From: Athripsodes cinereus
Lineage: Eukaryota; Arthropoda; Insecta; Trichoptera; Leptoceridae
Assembly: GCA_947579605.1 (NCBI GenBank)
Contig: OX388325.1
Span: 14,813,572-14,877,571, forward strand
Direction: 5' to 3'
DNA: 64,000 nt
The position numbers and the translations under genes are program-made. The notes under the pieces are model-generated. The model saw nothing but the letters and a program-made list of their open reading frames with translations. It was not told the DNA's origin and made no database searches. This document shows, in pieces, positions 39,896 through 50,700 of this stretch (positions are counted from its first letter, which is position 1; the number at the start of each line of letters is the position of its first letter).

Positions 39896-40388
39896 GAGTA
39901 TTCTCTCAAGAAATATTCGAATTAATAATGCCTAAGTTGCCAAAACAATCGTCATAGCTTAGACAGTATTTTTTTTTTCTTAACTGCTGTCCCACCCTTC
40001 ACTTCAAGAGAAAATCATGTATACCTACGCATATTCATTTTCAAACTATGATATAATAATTAGTCACATTAATACTACAACTAATACTACCAATTTCAAT
40101 CATGACATGTGTATACAATAGACTTAGAAGAGATAAGCTGTCTATCACACACACCCAACATACAAAGCTTTATCACGGAAATTAAATCTACCGAGCTTAG
40201 CTTATTGTGGATATCCCAATAGAGGAGCTTAAGTGTTATTGAAGCTTAATAGAGCCCATTGTTTTACCATAACTCACTCAAAGTGTTTTGGTTTAACTTA
40301 TTATTAAAACAATGAACGATCGCTTTTCACTCGGTTTGTGGAGTGGACGGTAAAGAATGGAACTAAATTTTCTATTGTAAGAACTTAA
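39896..40388. other. Nothing recognised
   Basis: A+T rich. Confidence 0.35.
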
Positions 40389-40389
40389 T

Positions 40390-40740
40390 CTCATTATCAT
40401 CACCATCATGGAAGTTTTCCTTTTAGAGTAGGCAGAAAGGATCGAACGCCGTTTACTTTACTACTATCCTTGCATACACTGTCCACTTTCGTCACTGTCA
40501 AACCTATTTAATGTGCTCAGCGCATGTCCGCCCTAGAGGATCTGGTTTGTATGGTCTTACTATTTAATCCTCGGACCCCACATTTTCCTATCACCATTCC
40601 TCCCAGTCATATTTGTTATTTTTTTGGCTTTCTGTCCTTATTCATTATTTCCACGTGCCCAAACCACCGTAGCTAGTTCACTTTCTTTTTTGCTATTACT
40701 CCAGCTTTCATTACGCAACTTTCAATCTAACCTAATACTG
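40390..40740 (-). pseudogene. LINE-G relative, long but frameshifted
   Basis: The minus strand shows VMKAGVIAKKKVN, LRWFGHVEIMNKDRKPKK, GGMVIGKCGVRGL, then TVTKVDSVCKD and a degraded SFLPTL, in LINE-G order with several stops. It is the longest LINE-G relative here and is closest to the 28.5-kb copy. Confidence 0.65.
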
Positions 40741-40799
40741 TAAAAGACAGCTGTTTTTAAAATATCAGCAATGGGATATTTGATTAACATGTTTAATTC

Positions 40800-41100
40800 A
40801 GTGTTAAAGAAATATACTGCATCCATCCTGAATGTCTTATCTTTAATATGTACAGGACTGCCCCGGACTTTTCTCAATCGTCTTTGATGCTGCCGCTTGA
40901 ACCATTAGCAGAGAGAACAAGTGCTTCCACATCACACCACTACTAAAAATCTGCATTGTTTGAGAGTCCCAGAGACAATGGGGGTTCAAATTGTATCTGA
41001 CGGTCCACAAGGCCTTAATTGTTACGGCACCTTTATGACTCCAAGCTGAACATTGGTCTCAGCATCCACTATTGTAGACTGCAACGGGACAAACACTCCA
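40800..41100 (+). pseudogene. CR1/L2-like LINE, decayed
   Basis: ccattagcagagagaacaag, acatcacaccactactaaaa, gtttgagagtcccagagaca, tgacggtccacaaggcctta follow the minus-strand copy at 8170-8560 in order (TSHHT, LRVPE, VHKAL). Several indels. Confidence 0.65.
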
Positions 41101-41357
41101 AATTCGTAGAGCAAAATTTCGGAATTGCTGTATCAACTTCCTTCCAGCGATGTTCTTTATTACGTAATCACCAACTAGTCTGAGGTCTTTCAATACTTCC
41201 CCTGTCTGTTCTTTATTGAAACCCTAGCACTTAACTTTGTCCGCTTTGAGTTTGAGCACCTGAAAACGTCGGATTTTAGGAGAGCTGATCTTTCGACTAC
41301 GACAGAGACTACACAGTCACTTAAAAATTAAAAAAAAATGGAAAGTATTTTCATATA

Positions 41358-41492
41358 CGGAAGAAAACACAATTGGTTTTAGATTTACTTCATATTTGAC
41401 TATATAGTGACTTGGTTTCGACTTACAAAGTCATTGTCAATTCATTATATAATTGATATATTAAGTAAAACTTAAAACAATTGTGTTTTCTT
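41358..41492. mobile_element. FB-W foldback copy
   Basis: ggaagaaaacacaattggtt at the left and acaattgtgttttcttcc at the right are inverted; the loop side holds gacttggtttcgacttacaa and agtcattgtc. Related to 17135 and 43723. Confidence 0.75.
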
Positions 41493-41920
41493 CCATAATA
41501 CCTACATAAACATGTAATTTTACAAAACAAACGTCAAATCGATTAATGAGTACTTTCCAAATACCCTGTATAAAATACAATATCTTGAAACTACTGTATA
41601 ATAATTAAGGGATACCCTGAGGGTTGCAGTTGATACAACGGCAGAAGCTGATTAGAGAACAGATTAAACATAACAGGGTAAATATTAATAATTATTATTA
41701 CTACTACATATAATAATAAGGGACGATAGGGTGAGGGTGAAGGTGTATGTATCGTCGGCGTTTTGTAGGATTCGTCAATTTACAAACGGCGTCATCGTTT
41801 TACAAAACACCGTAAACGTAAATTCATACAAAAACAAACAATGCCGAGGTAAACTCATAAATTCAGATTTTTTTATTATGTTTAATGATTATTTTTTCAT
41901 TTGTAATGTAGTACATTATA
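41493..41920. other. Nothing recognised
   Basis: No gene; a 102-codon plus frame (41731-42039) overlaps the next LINE tail and is not a protein I recognise. Confidence 0.35.
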
Positions 41921-41924
41921 TTCT

Positions 41925-42060
41925 ACTATTTATTTATTTTATTCTTCTTGCACATCATCATTCAATTATCAAAATCAACAAATCAGTTTACATAAGAAAG
42001 AATGTGATGATATGCAGTGGCAAGATTATCACTTTTTAGTGATTTCTTCTATCTAATCAC
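41925..42060 (-). mobile_element. LINE 3' tail
   Basis: Pair of 5585-5715 (tatttatttattttattctt, gatatgcagtggcaagatta). Confidence 0.6.
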
Positions 42061-42571
42061 GTCATATCAACACTAAACACAAAATAAGAAATAATAATAA
42101 CAACACAAACAATATGAAAAATCTCTACATAAATCAAAATGAGAGAAAAAAATCTACAATCCACACACCTAACACTCCAAAGGGACGACCGGGAACTATA
42201 GGAATTATAGGAAGGGGTTAGGGAACGTATAATTGTTGTGTTGTTGACATTAACGCGTTTTGATTTGCAAAGCTATAGACCAATAAGGGATAACGTCACA
42301 GAAAATTATTTGGAAGTCGTGGGCTACCAAAATAACCGAACAAAAAAAACGATTACCAACTTGACCATTATTATTTATTACTCACCGTCCATATACAGAC
42401 GTCACACAAAAATATGTTTTCCGTTATTGGTTATAAGGTTTATATTTCTGTGAAAAAATTAAGCATACCACATTGGGGAGGAGAGGATTTGGGATGGTGT
42501 CTCTTTCTAACACTACAGCATTAGAAAGGAACTGCATCCTAATTTTTCTCTCTCTTAGTAAGTTTTTTCAA
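42061..42571. other. Nothing recognised
   Basis: No element named. Confidence 0.35.
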
Positions 42572-42582
42572 GGATGTGTAAA

Positions 42583-42810
42583 TCATCATCATCGCCCTCA
42601 ACGCTCCTCTCGGGAGCACAGGGCAGAAACCAGCCTCCTCCATTCAGAGCGTCTCTGTGCCAATTGCGTCACCTCTTCCCACGACATTCCTTGCGCTCTG
42701 ATATCGTTGTCATAGGAACGGTGTATTGTGAAAGAGGGACGCCCGGGCCGACGGAACCCCTGCGGACGGAAAAACAGTGCTCTTTTTGGCCAACTATCAT
42801 TGGGCATTGG
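42583..42810 (-). mobile_element. LINE-S, 228-bp insertion with 11-bp TSD
   Basis: The minus-strand frame reads MPNDSWPKRALFFRPQGFRR, PGRPSFTIHRSYDNDIRAQG, MSWEEVTQLAQRRSEWRRLV, SALCSREER, stop, then gggcgatgatgatt. ggatgtgtaaa flanks it (42572-42582 and 42811-42821). It differs from the 13.5-kb copy at only a handful of positions in this stretch. Only the last 75 codons were copied. Confidence 0.92.
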
Positions 42811-42821
42811 GATGTGTAAAA

Positions 42822-43425
42822 CCTTGTTAAAAACAATGCCTTTCAAACTGTCAGTCTTTTGTAACTTTTGGCATGTTAAAAGCCGTGTGACACTATACAC
42901 ATTATATTTATCACGGATTATGATCTATTGCTAAAAAGTGACGCTAACCACTGCCAAACTACTCTAACTGACAGTGTCATAACATAGGAATACAATATAT
43001 GAAGTTGTGTGCCCTTCAAATATTTGACAGCTCGAAAGAAAATACCACGTGAATCTCAATGATTTATATGGTGATAATAAACGATACTAGTTTGTACATT
43101 TCGCCTGATAGATATATAGATAGATAGACAAAATGCCTTCGGTATTTTGTAAAATGATGAAACCGTTTGTTAGAGGACGAATTCTACAAAGTGCCGGCGG
43201 TATGTGTGCTACGAACTATTACCACACATCTACTAGGTACTAACCACGTGAGAATTCTATTCTATATTATAACTTTCTAATAACTATTATGTACTTAGAA
43301 TAACCGAATTATCGATTTTGATTTTAGTTGGTTTGGAGACCGAAAGGAGCGAATAAATGAGCGAATTTAACAGCAAACAAAAGAGACATGATTTATTGTT
43401 ATAAAAAATAAAACGTAGATTTATA
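42822..43425. other. Nothing recognised
   Basis: No element named; a (tagata)n run at 43110-43128. Confidence 0.35.
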
Positions 43426-43427
43426 GA

Positions 43428-43550
43428 ATCCCCGGTAAAGAAAAGGTATCTCACTCTTTTCTGTAAGTTTTCGAGTGTCCTGTAAAAGGCAAGTGTTCGT
43501 AAAAAAAATTACGTTTAAGACATTCTGTATGTATGCCTTATTGGCAATAC
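43428..43550 (+). mobile_element. SINE-Z 5' half
   Basis: atccccggtaaagaaaaggt, ttctgtaagttttcgagtgt, cctgtaaaaggcaagtgttc, then aagacattctgtatg. Tail half missing. Confidence 0.7.
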
Positions 43551-43722
43551 AAAATATCAAACCAAAATTAAGAGAATAAATAAACAGCCAAAATGAAAAG
43601 GCGGATTAGAAAATTTATTAAATTTTTAGTCTTTTTATGAAACCACGGATAAGATTTAAGATTAGAACAGATGAAAGACGCAACAGGAGAGCATTTTTTG
43701 ATATATGTTTAATCATTATTGT

Positions 43723-43911
43723 TATAAATATAATGAAAACAAAATTGTTTTTGGTTTTACTACGATTTATTTGTTAAATAAGTTACCTGGTTTCGACCTA
43801 TGAGGTCATTGTCAAACTTTGACAATGACCTCATAGGTCGAAACCAGGTAACTTATTTAACAAATAAATCGTAGTAAAACCAAAAACAATTTTGTTTTCA
43901 TTATATTTATA
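43723..43911. repeat. Perfect 189-bp palindrome (FB-W family)
   Basis: 43723-43816 is the exact reverse complement of 43818-43911: 94-bp arms around a single C at 43817. Landmarks are acctggtttcgacctatgag on the left arm and ctcataggtcgaaaccaggt on the right. I compared the arms base by base and saw no mismatch. Confidence 0.95.
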
Positions 43912-44515
43912 TAATGGAGTTTTACAAAATCAACGTCGACTCAATCAATATAAATGTTATATTATTTTAATATTGATTTTGACTTGTGGTTTTGTGGTGT
44001 ATAATATATGTATATGACTCTGCGATTATTTTGTTTTTTGTTGTTGTTGTCCCTTAGGTACTCTTTTTGTTGAACATGTAAAAGGCTCACGCCGTATATT
44101 GTTTTTAATAAATAAATAAGTATAAACTTTGTGGAAAGTGCGATAAACTTATTAATTTCGGGATCTCTACGGGTATTGGACTCCTTTTTTCATATTATTT
44201 AACATAAGTTTGAATTTTTTTTTGTATAATTCAAATTTATGCCGAAACTGGTATCAATGCATTTTCGGTTTCATTATAAAATCACTTATAATAATTATAC
44301 ATTAAACAAACACATATATGGAACTATCCCCTTTATAAACAAATAATATTCCCAGTGGTATGAAAGCTATTAGAAAATTAATTGGAATACTAGAATCTTA
44401 ACATACGATAGAGTGATAGATTTTTGGGCATATTTGAGAAAGAATTGGCGCCCAACATGGAGCTTACGATATCTTACTTTATCATAAAAAAGAACTCAAC
44501 GTGGGGTCGAAATGT
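43912..44515. mobile_element. LINE 3' tail at 44030-44120; otherwise unassigned
   Basis: taaaaggctcacgccgtata followed by aataaataaataag near 44080-44119 is the aggct..gccgt tail class, plus orientation. The flanks hold nothing else. Confidence 0.5.
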
Positions 44516-44517
44516 CT

Positions 44518-44580
44518 TTCTTTCTATACCATCACGATATTTCATTTAAATGGGGGTAGCAAATGAACTCACACCTTAAA
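44518..44580 (-). mobile_element. SINE-Z tail-side scrap
   Basis: ctataccatcacgatatttc, then tgggggtagcaaatgaac. Confidence 0.5.
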
Positions 44581-44771
44581 AAAAAAGTTTGAGGACTTTT
44601 GCATACTTACGATTAAATATGGGACTTAGAGTTGTGTAGTGTTCGTCATTGCTAAATTATAAATGACATTTATTAAGTTAGGAACAAACATTCAATAAAA
44701 TAAATTACAGCAGTATTATATTACAAAGTTTATTTAAATTTGTTAATTAGATTGTCAATCATTGTCAATGA

Positions 44772-45015
44772 CGAATGGTGTGACGTGAAGATAGCGCTCT
44801 TGCCTTTGATTCACGAGGTTACGGATTGGATTACCGACCAGGGCAAAATGAAAAATTACCTTTTTCGAACTGTTTTTGGTCTAGGTATTAAATGTGTGTT
44901 TATTTAGCGCATTGCATACATGTGTTTCGTCGTGTTAGCACCTATTATATAAGATTCGTATCTTAGTTTGGGACTAACTCGATCTACGTGAATTGTCCGT
45001 AAATGTTATGTTATA
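44772..45015 (+). mobile_element. SINE-B
   Basis: tggtgtgacgtgaagatagc, then a damaged B box (ggattggattaccgac), cagggcaaaatgaaaaatta, taagattcgtatcttagttt, gaattgtccgtaaatgttat. Older than the 22.5-kb copy. Confidence 0.8.
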
Positions 45016-45545
45016 TAAATCCAAATAATACTACGCCTATTTAAGCGTACTTATTAACATTAAGAATGTCAACAGAGCGTTGAGGGACAATTGAGTTAAG
45101 TTGAAACTTTTTTTTCTTTTCTTTTTTTTCCTAAATGGATGTCCCCACACTTCTGAAATGTCTGGGTAGTCATTTCGTCCTTCTACTCTTTTTAGTACAA
45201 CATTAGTAAAAGACATCCATCTTATTTTATTTGCGGCAAGAAGAGGAAGACCTGCGCGTTCATTACACGAAAATATTTACGAATAAATCTTCAATTTAGA
45301 TTCTGATGCGATACGATAAAAAATATCAGTTATATACATGCGCATTTATTAATGGACAGATAATTAATTACTTTATTCAATAAAACAATAGGTTGATAAT
45401 GAAATAATTAATCTCTTGTGTAAATTTGATTTAGTTTAATAATAATAATTTCATATGATTATATTTAATATTATAATTGATCACACATTCATCAAGCAAT
45501 CATGTTGCCTGTTATAATAATACTAGTTAAATTATACACAGTGAT
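45016..45545. other. Nothing recognised
   Basis: A+T rich. Confidence 0.35.
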
Positions 45546-45547
45546 TT

Positions 45548-45614
45548 CCGTTCCATAGAGTCTCTGAATAGGCCTTCCATTTTTTCTGTAAATTTTCTAG
45601 TGTCTCACTGTACA
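45548..45614 (+). mobile_element. SINE-Z 5' fragment, decayed
   Basis: tccgttccatagagtctctg, tttttctgtaaattttctag, tgtctcactgtacaag. Confidence 0.45.
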
Positions 45615-45955
45615 AGAAAGTATAATTTATCGATCAACGGTTCTTGGTGGAAGTTCTAAACATCACCTTGCACTGAAACCATAACAGCTTTTGGCCAAGG
45701 CGATCTCAGCAGGAAAAATGAAAAAAACAAACAAAAAAAAAGAAACGCTAAGTCAAAGAAAAGAATATCAAAAAAAGACGAATCAACGGCGAATCTCTAT
45801 CCTGGCGATAAAGTCATTGTATGTTATGTTGAAAATTAAAATAAGAGCTTTTTACTTTTGCCTGGCGATGAGAGCGGAAGCTCTTGAAATAAAGCTCGCA
45901 AAAATAAATTAAGTCAATAGTGGAATAAGTATATATCGTGTTTCATTTTAAAAAT
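45615..45955 (+). repeat. Dispersed LTR-like repeat, copy 2
   Basis: Ends match 7806-8098 (atttatcgatcaacggttct; gcctggcgatgagagcggaa; gtcaatagtggaataagtat). The interior includes a lysine-rich frame (45691-45912) that I do not recognise. Confidence 0.5.
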
Positions 45956-46275
45956 GATCAATCTATGAAATCAGGTCTACATGATTCCAGAAGTCAAGTA
46001 GATAATTATATAATATAATTTATATTTCGTCAAGGGGGTTTGCTAGGATTGAGGGGGGGACTTAACCTCAGTGACAGGAGGGAGATCTGACGTGAGGTGT
46101 ACAAGTTGTTAATTAAATTATAATTAATTATTATTAATCAAACATAATCAATATACTTCACTCACTGTATAATGAACGCTTCACATTAAAGTTAATCCTA
46201 AATAGATATACATTTAGGAAAGTACCTAATTAATTTAGCAACTTTGTATTTACATTTAATTTATTATCTATCAAT
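45956..46275. other. Nothing recognised
   Basis: No element named. Confidence 0.3.
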
Positions 46276-46277
46276 TA

Positions 46278-46440
46278 TCTATCAAAAGCTGGCAGAATAC
46301 AGACATCGTGGCTGCGCAATTTCCGAGATTGGACTGGAATGCGTGGTGTGGAGGAGTTGTTCCAGATAGTGCAGGACTGAGAAGCCTATGCCAGAGTGAC
46401 CGTCAACGTTGGGGAGAACTGATAGGGATCTAGCAATCTT
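46278..46440 (+). pseudogene. RTE-like LINE C-terminus (WLxNFRDWTG family)
   Basis: The plus strand reads GRIQTSWLRNFRDWTGMRGV, EELFQIVQD, stop, EAYARVTVNV. Same family as 26340-26530, with an in-frame stop. Confidence 0.75.
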
Positions 46441-46744
46441 GACTTGTGGAATCGTGTAGAGGTGATTTCACTGACTATGCTGATCGCACTCTCTGCATGG
46501 TAGAGCATCATTGTGAAACAAAATTCCACATAATTTGCGGACCATGTAGAGTGCGGATATAGATACGTATTCAAGACAAGATTACAGCAGTATTAAATTT
46601 ACTGGAAAATTCAATTGGAAATAATTTCAAAAACATTTTCTTTTATTTTTTTTTATTTTAACAGATACAACAGCTTTAACAATGAACAATACAATGATAA
46701 TTATTTAATAATTTACATCGCCAATTAATGTATCTAAACTATGA

Positions 46745-47220
46745 ACAATTTAATACAAAGCACAATATATAAAAAAACAATTATAGAAAGAAGAAGAGGA
46801 AGGAAGGAAGGAAGAGAGAAGGGAATACAACCTAATTCAATGTTCAATGGTGTAAACTTACTACAGTATATAGATAGGTACCTATACATATTTTACAATG
46901 TACTACATTGCTCTACACATGTACTGCATACTATGACAAAAAATTTAATAATAATAATATGTATATATGGTGACAGTTATATTATTTTAGTTCACAATGT
47001 ACCCAATCAACAAGTAGCACTGGATCCAAAAGCCGATAGTTGCACCAGATTGTTTTTAAATTTACTAAAGCTTGTGGCGAATGGATCCAGGCATGGAATG
47101 TTTTTACAAGTCCTGTCAAAACTGGTGCAAACCCTATTGATGAATGAATTCAAATGATAATTCGTTCTCGATTGCTCTGTGTAAAAAAGTGTGCGATTGC
47201 GATTACTCCTGGAAGGGCAG
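46745..47220 (-). pseudogene. CR1-group-like LINE end and 3' UTR
   Basis: The minus frame (47225-47007) reads RTNYHLNSFINRVCTSFDRT, CKNIPCLDPFATSFSKFKNN, LVQL. A RTxxHxNSFxxR...DPFxxSxxxFKxxL pattern closes many CR1-group ORF2 proteins. The 3' UTR down to 46745 is shared with 54550-54700 (cttctctcttccttcc-type text). Antisense frames on plus (46741-47157) are shadows. Confidence 0.6.
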
Positions 47221-47635
47221 AACATTCAAACTAAAACCAAATAAATTTGCGAATACCTATTTATATTATGTATAATTTTTGTATACAGTACAGCCCCCTC
47301 ACCAAAAGTATGTTATGCTCTTCGTCACCTTAATTCCGATTATGGAAAAAAAACACGTACGAAAAATTTCAAATCAAAGTGTTTCATTAAAATACATACA
47401 TAAAACTAAATTCGACTGTCTAGTTCCATAGCACAACACGTCGAAAATTTCGATTTGATTGGTAGTACTCACAATCAACGCCACTCTTCCAATTCCACAA
47501 ACAAATAACTATAAAAAATACACGATTCCCTTTATATTATATTAAATATTTAGTTATGAAAAAATAATGTGCCCATTTTCGAATTGTTTAATTATTGAAT
47601 GGAACAAAGACAACGTACATATACCTATCTTTAAT
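47221..47635. other. Nothing recognised
   Basis: No element named. Confidence 0.35.
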
Positions 47636-47639
47636 AACA

Positions 47640-47945
47640 GTGCGATTATTATCTAATGGACGAGGAGACGCTTGACCATGTTTTCCTGGGGTGCCCTATC
47701 AGGGATGCGTATGATATTTTCGTTGATGCTCTTCAGAACGATTGCCAACTTCCTTTGAGTATTGAATCATTGCTGAGTATGACATCCGAATCAATCCATT
47801 TGTCCCTTCTCAAATCAATGAAGGCCAATTTCATTATTCTGTGATGACTATCTTCTTGACTATTTGACTATACCTACCTACTTGGATACTGTTTTTCGCA
47901 CAAATCATCCTCGTAGGATGCTATGCCACAAATGAAGAAAAAAAA
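47640..47945 (+). pseudogene. LINE ORF2 C-terminus with 3' UTR
   Basis: The frame from 47656 reads MDEETLDHVFLGCPIRDAYD, then SIHLSLLKSMKANFIIL, stop. ETLDHVFLxCP is the second half of the C-terminal Cys-His motif of R1/Jockey-group LINEs. A 3' UTR ending aaatgaagaaaaaaaaaa follows. The Helitron begins nine bases later. Confidence 0.7.
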
Positions 47946-47953
47946 AATTATTA

Positions 47954-48288
47954 TCTAATATATTAAATTCTCGTGTCACGGTGTTTGTTATCATATTCCA
48001 CCGAAACGGCTGGACCGATTTTGATGAAATTTTGTGTGCTGATCGGGTAGGTCTAAGAATCGGCCAATATCTATTTTTCATACCCCTAAAAGTTAAGGAT
48101 GGTCTACCACGATTTTTTATTTTTTGGTTAATTTTCTTTATTTTTGTTTTTTTTTTATGGTGAGACATTTAAAAATACATACATCCCTAAATTTTCACCC
48201 TTCTACCATCAACCCCTATTTATTAATAGCGACATAAGTAAGTATACCTATGGCAAATGTATATGGCAAAACAACCCGGGTCAGCTAG
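47954..48288. mobile_element. Helitron, non-autonomous, complete
   Basis: Starts TC at 47954 after A and ends CTAG at 48285-48288 before T, the Helitron A|T insertion rule. The palindrome acccgggt lies just before the end, standing in for the usual terminal hairpin. Shared body: ctcgtgtcacggtgtttgtt, cggctggaccgattttgatg, accacgattttttatttttt. 335 bp, no Rep/Hel frame, so mobilised in trans. Confidence 0.88.
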
Positions 48289-48324
48289 TTATATAGTATA
48301 TTTCATTTTTGATGTGTTTTTATA

Positions 48325-48780
48325 ATAATAATAATCTGGACAATTTATTGAGCGCCGTTTTGTGGTACAAACCACCGCAAGGGCGCATTTTCAGCTTTTT
48401 TTTAAATTTATTTATTGTTATGATCAAATTTTAATATATTTTATAAATTTAATTTAACTATTAAATATTTTTTAATGCCTTTCTAATTGTCACAAATTTG
48501 AAATATGAAACAATTATGTGAGTTCTAATTGTAAATATTATTATTTGTCACAAACTTTATACCCTAGTTCATTGGTTTTAAATTTGTAATTTTAATTAGT
48601 TTGAAAGTAATTTAACACTCAAAAAACAATTATCTTTATAAAACTATTGAAACTAAAAACACTGTATTAAAATTTAGTTATTTTGATTCATTATTAGATA
48701 ATATTTTAATTTTCAAAAGTGACACATCAGAGGTTTCAGGCAGCTACTACGAGCGCCATCCACCGACTCTTTTTAAAGCA
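48325..48780 (-). mobile_element. L2-like LINE 3' UTR / derived element
   Basis: On minus the left end reads gcgcccttgcggtggtttg, caaaacggcgctcaataaat, then (att)n, the L2 tail. The right end (ttcaggcagctactacgagc) matches 62018, so both copies share a longer unit than the known LINE end. No frame. Confidence 0.65.
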
Positions 48781-49125
48781 AAATATAGATTTATTAAAAT
48801 TACAAAAATGGTGATTTCTCAAATATAAGACATTTCTACTTGTTGAGTTATTGAACTGTACAGTCGATTATATTCAATATAAAGTTATCGATGCCAAGTA
48901 GATATTCAGAAACCCGGATTATCAACGAAAGTTTTACCGATGAAAAGTAAATAAAATATCAATTTATGTTTAAATGTACTTTATATAATAACAGCAATGT
49001 AAGAATCGGACATTGGCCGGTCAATATGCATCGTCCAAAGTACGAATATTAAAAAAAAATATGCCAAAATAGCCTATATCAATTTATAATTGGTTGTACT
49101 CTTTGCCGAAACATGGACGTGATTG
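48781..49125. other. Nothing recognised
   Basis: No element named. Confidence 0.3.
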
Positions 49126-49127
49126 AA

Positions 49128-49192
49128 GAAGGATGAAAGTTCGATCCTTTCTGCCTACCTCACAAGAGAAGCGGCGTAATGGTATAAATATA
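49128..49192 (+). mobile_element. LINE-G relative, tail end
   Basis: gttcgatcctttctgcctac, ctcacaagagaagcggcgta, atggtataaata matches the end of the 28.5-kb copy (SILSAYPAREAA and tail). Confidence 0.65.
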
Positions 49193-49361
49193 AATTGCTT
49201 TCCCCTTCTATACAAGTGTTGGTACACTTTCTGGAGAGGCAAAAAACGTATTTGATTTATAGAAAATTTTAAAAATATGTATATTATTATAAATTGTACT
49301 AATGTAATATGTTTAATAAAAATAAAATATAATACAAAAATACATGTAAAAAAATGCAAGT

Positions 49362-49435
49362 GTATTTATTTATTTATTTACATATATTCACGGCGTTAGC
49401 CTTTAACATGTTTACAATCAAATCAGAATAGAGAA
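49362..49435 (-). mobile_element. LINE 3' tail
   Basis: tatttatttatttatttaca, then cacggcgttagcctttaac: the aggct..gccgt tail class inverted. Confidence 0.55.
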
Positions 49436-50512
49436 CAACATCATAACAAAAAAATTACAATTAATGTGTCGAATCAGAAATAGTCATACTGGTAAAATAA
49501 TTGTATATACCTAATACAATTCTTATAAATATGTCAAAATAAAATATTCAAACAAGTCATTTTAAGTAGAGGATTCATAAATATAAAGTCATACAAGTAA
49601 AAAATTAGTAATGAGATAATTATTATTTTTGTCAATCAATAATACTTAAAAATTCAATGTCAAAAGAGGATAAATATTTATTGTCAAACAGGTATAAGTG
49701 TAAGTGCGATAACTATTATATGTCAATCTAAAATATTCAAATAAGTCATTTTAATTAGAGATATTATAATTGGAACATTGTTTAATAAGATTTTAAGTCA
49801 GATTAATTTAGGTCAAAGTGATATAGAAAGTATGATTAAATGATTGACTCAAAATTTACAACACTCGATAAAATATTGAACATAAATGGGTAGATGATCA
49901 ACGAGTTGCCCAATGTCATTTTAACATTTGGTTATATTGTTTGATTACGTCAGATTTATATTTGAGGAAACTATCGGCAATGATGTCTGCATATCCCTCC
50001 ACCAGATTACCCAGACGATGGATCCGAACTATAGGAGAATGAAACATATTTTTATAATTGTTTTTTGCATATAATAATTTTTTGAAACATATAATTGTAT
50101 GTACTTTAGGCATATTTAATTAATTGGAGTTAAATATATCTTTTTTGTAAGTTCGACTTTTAATTTTCTGTCTTTAACACAGCCATAATTATCTATATAT
50201 TACGTACTATCTGCAAAGCTTCTACGAAGAGAAAATGATACGAAATAATTTCAACCGAAAGTTTGCCCTCGAATAAGTTTATTATTCGGTTTCAAAACAA
50301 ACTTTTAGCGAAAGTAAACACCAGTGTCAGCAAATATTGTTTTTTATTTATTTATCATTCGTAATTATGTTATTTTATAGTTTATTTTAACTCGCATTCA
50401 CTCAGATATAATGTAAAACTAAATATAAAAAATACACTTTCCAGAGATTTGGCCAAATGTGGCGAAAATTATTTGAAAACTGACACACAAAAAAATGTGA
50501 TTCCTACTTGTT
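49436..50512. other. Nothing recognised
   Basis: A+T rich; diverged repeats of gtcaaaataaaatattcaaa (49535, 49725) suggest a LINE trailer. Confidence 0.35.
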
Positions 50513-50514
50513 GT

Positions 50515-50700
50515 AATTTTTCGAGTGTCTTAAAAAAGGCAGACACGAGTAAAAAAGAATAATTAAATCAATTCAGCAATGAGGTTATATACCCATACTC
50601 AATGTCTTAATGTTTTGTTGGCACAGTGGCACAGGGAGGAAGGCAGACATGTTTGTGACAAGCAACTGATATGTTGTTGGATATGCCGAGATATGAAGAA
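50515..50700 (+). mobile_element. SINE-Z, decayed but near full-length
   Basis: tttttcgagtgtcttaaaaa, agcaatgaggttatatac, tcaatgtcttaatgttttgt, tggatatgccgagatatg. Confidence 0.6.

Noticed and set aside
41731..42039. 102-codon plus-strand frame
   Set aside because: Second half lies in an antisense LINE tail; hydrophobic and A+T-driven.
45691..45912. Lysine-rich 73-codon plus frame as a small gene
   Set aside because: It is inside a dispersed repeat and its other copy (7806-8098) does not keep the frame.
46741..47157. 138-codon plus-strand frame
   Set aside because: Antisense of the CR1-group-like LINE end on the minus strand, whose motifs are convincing.
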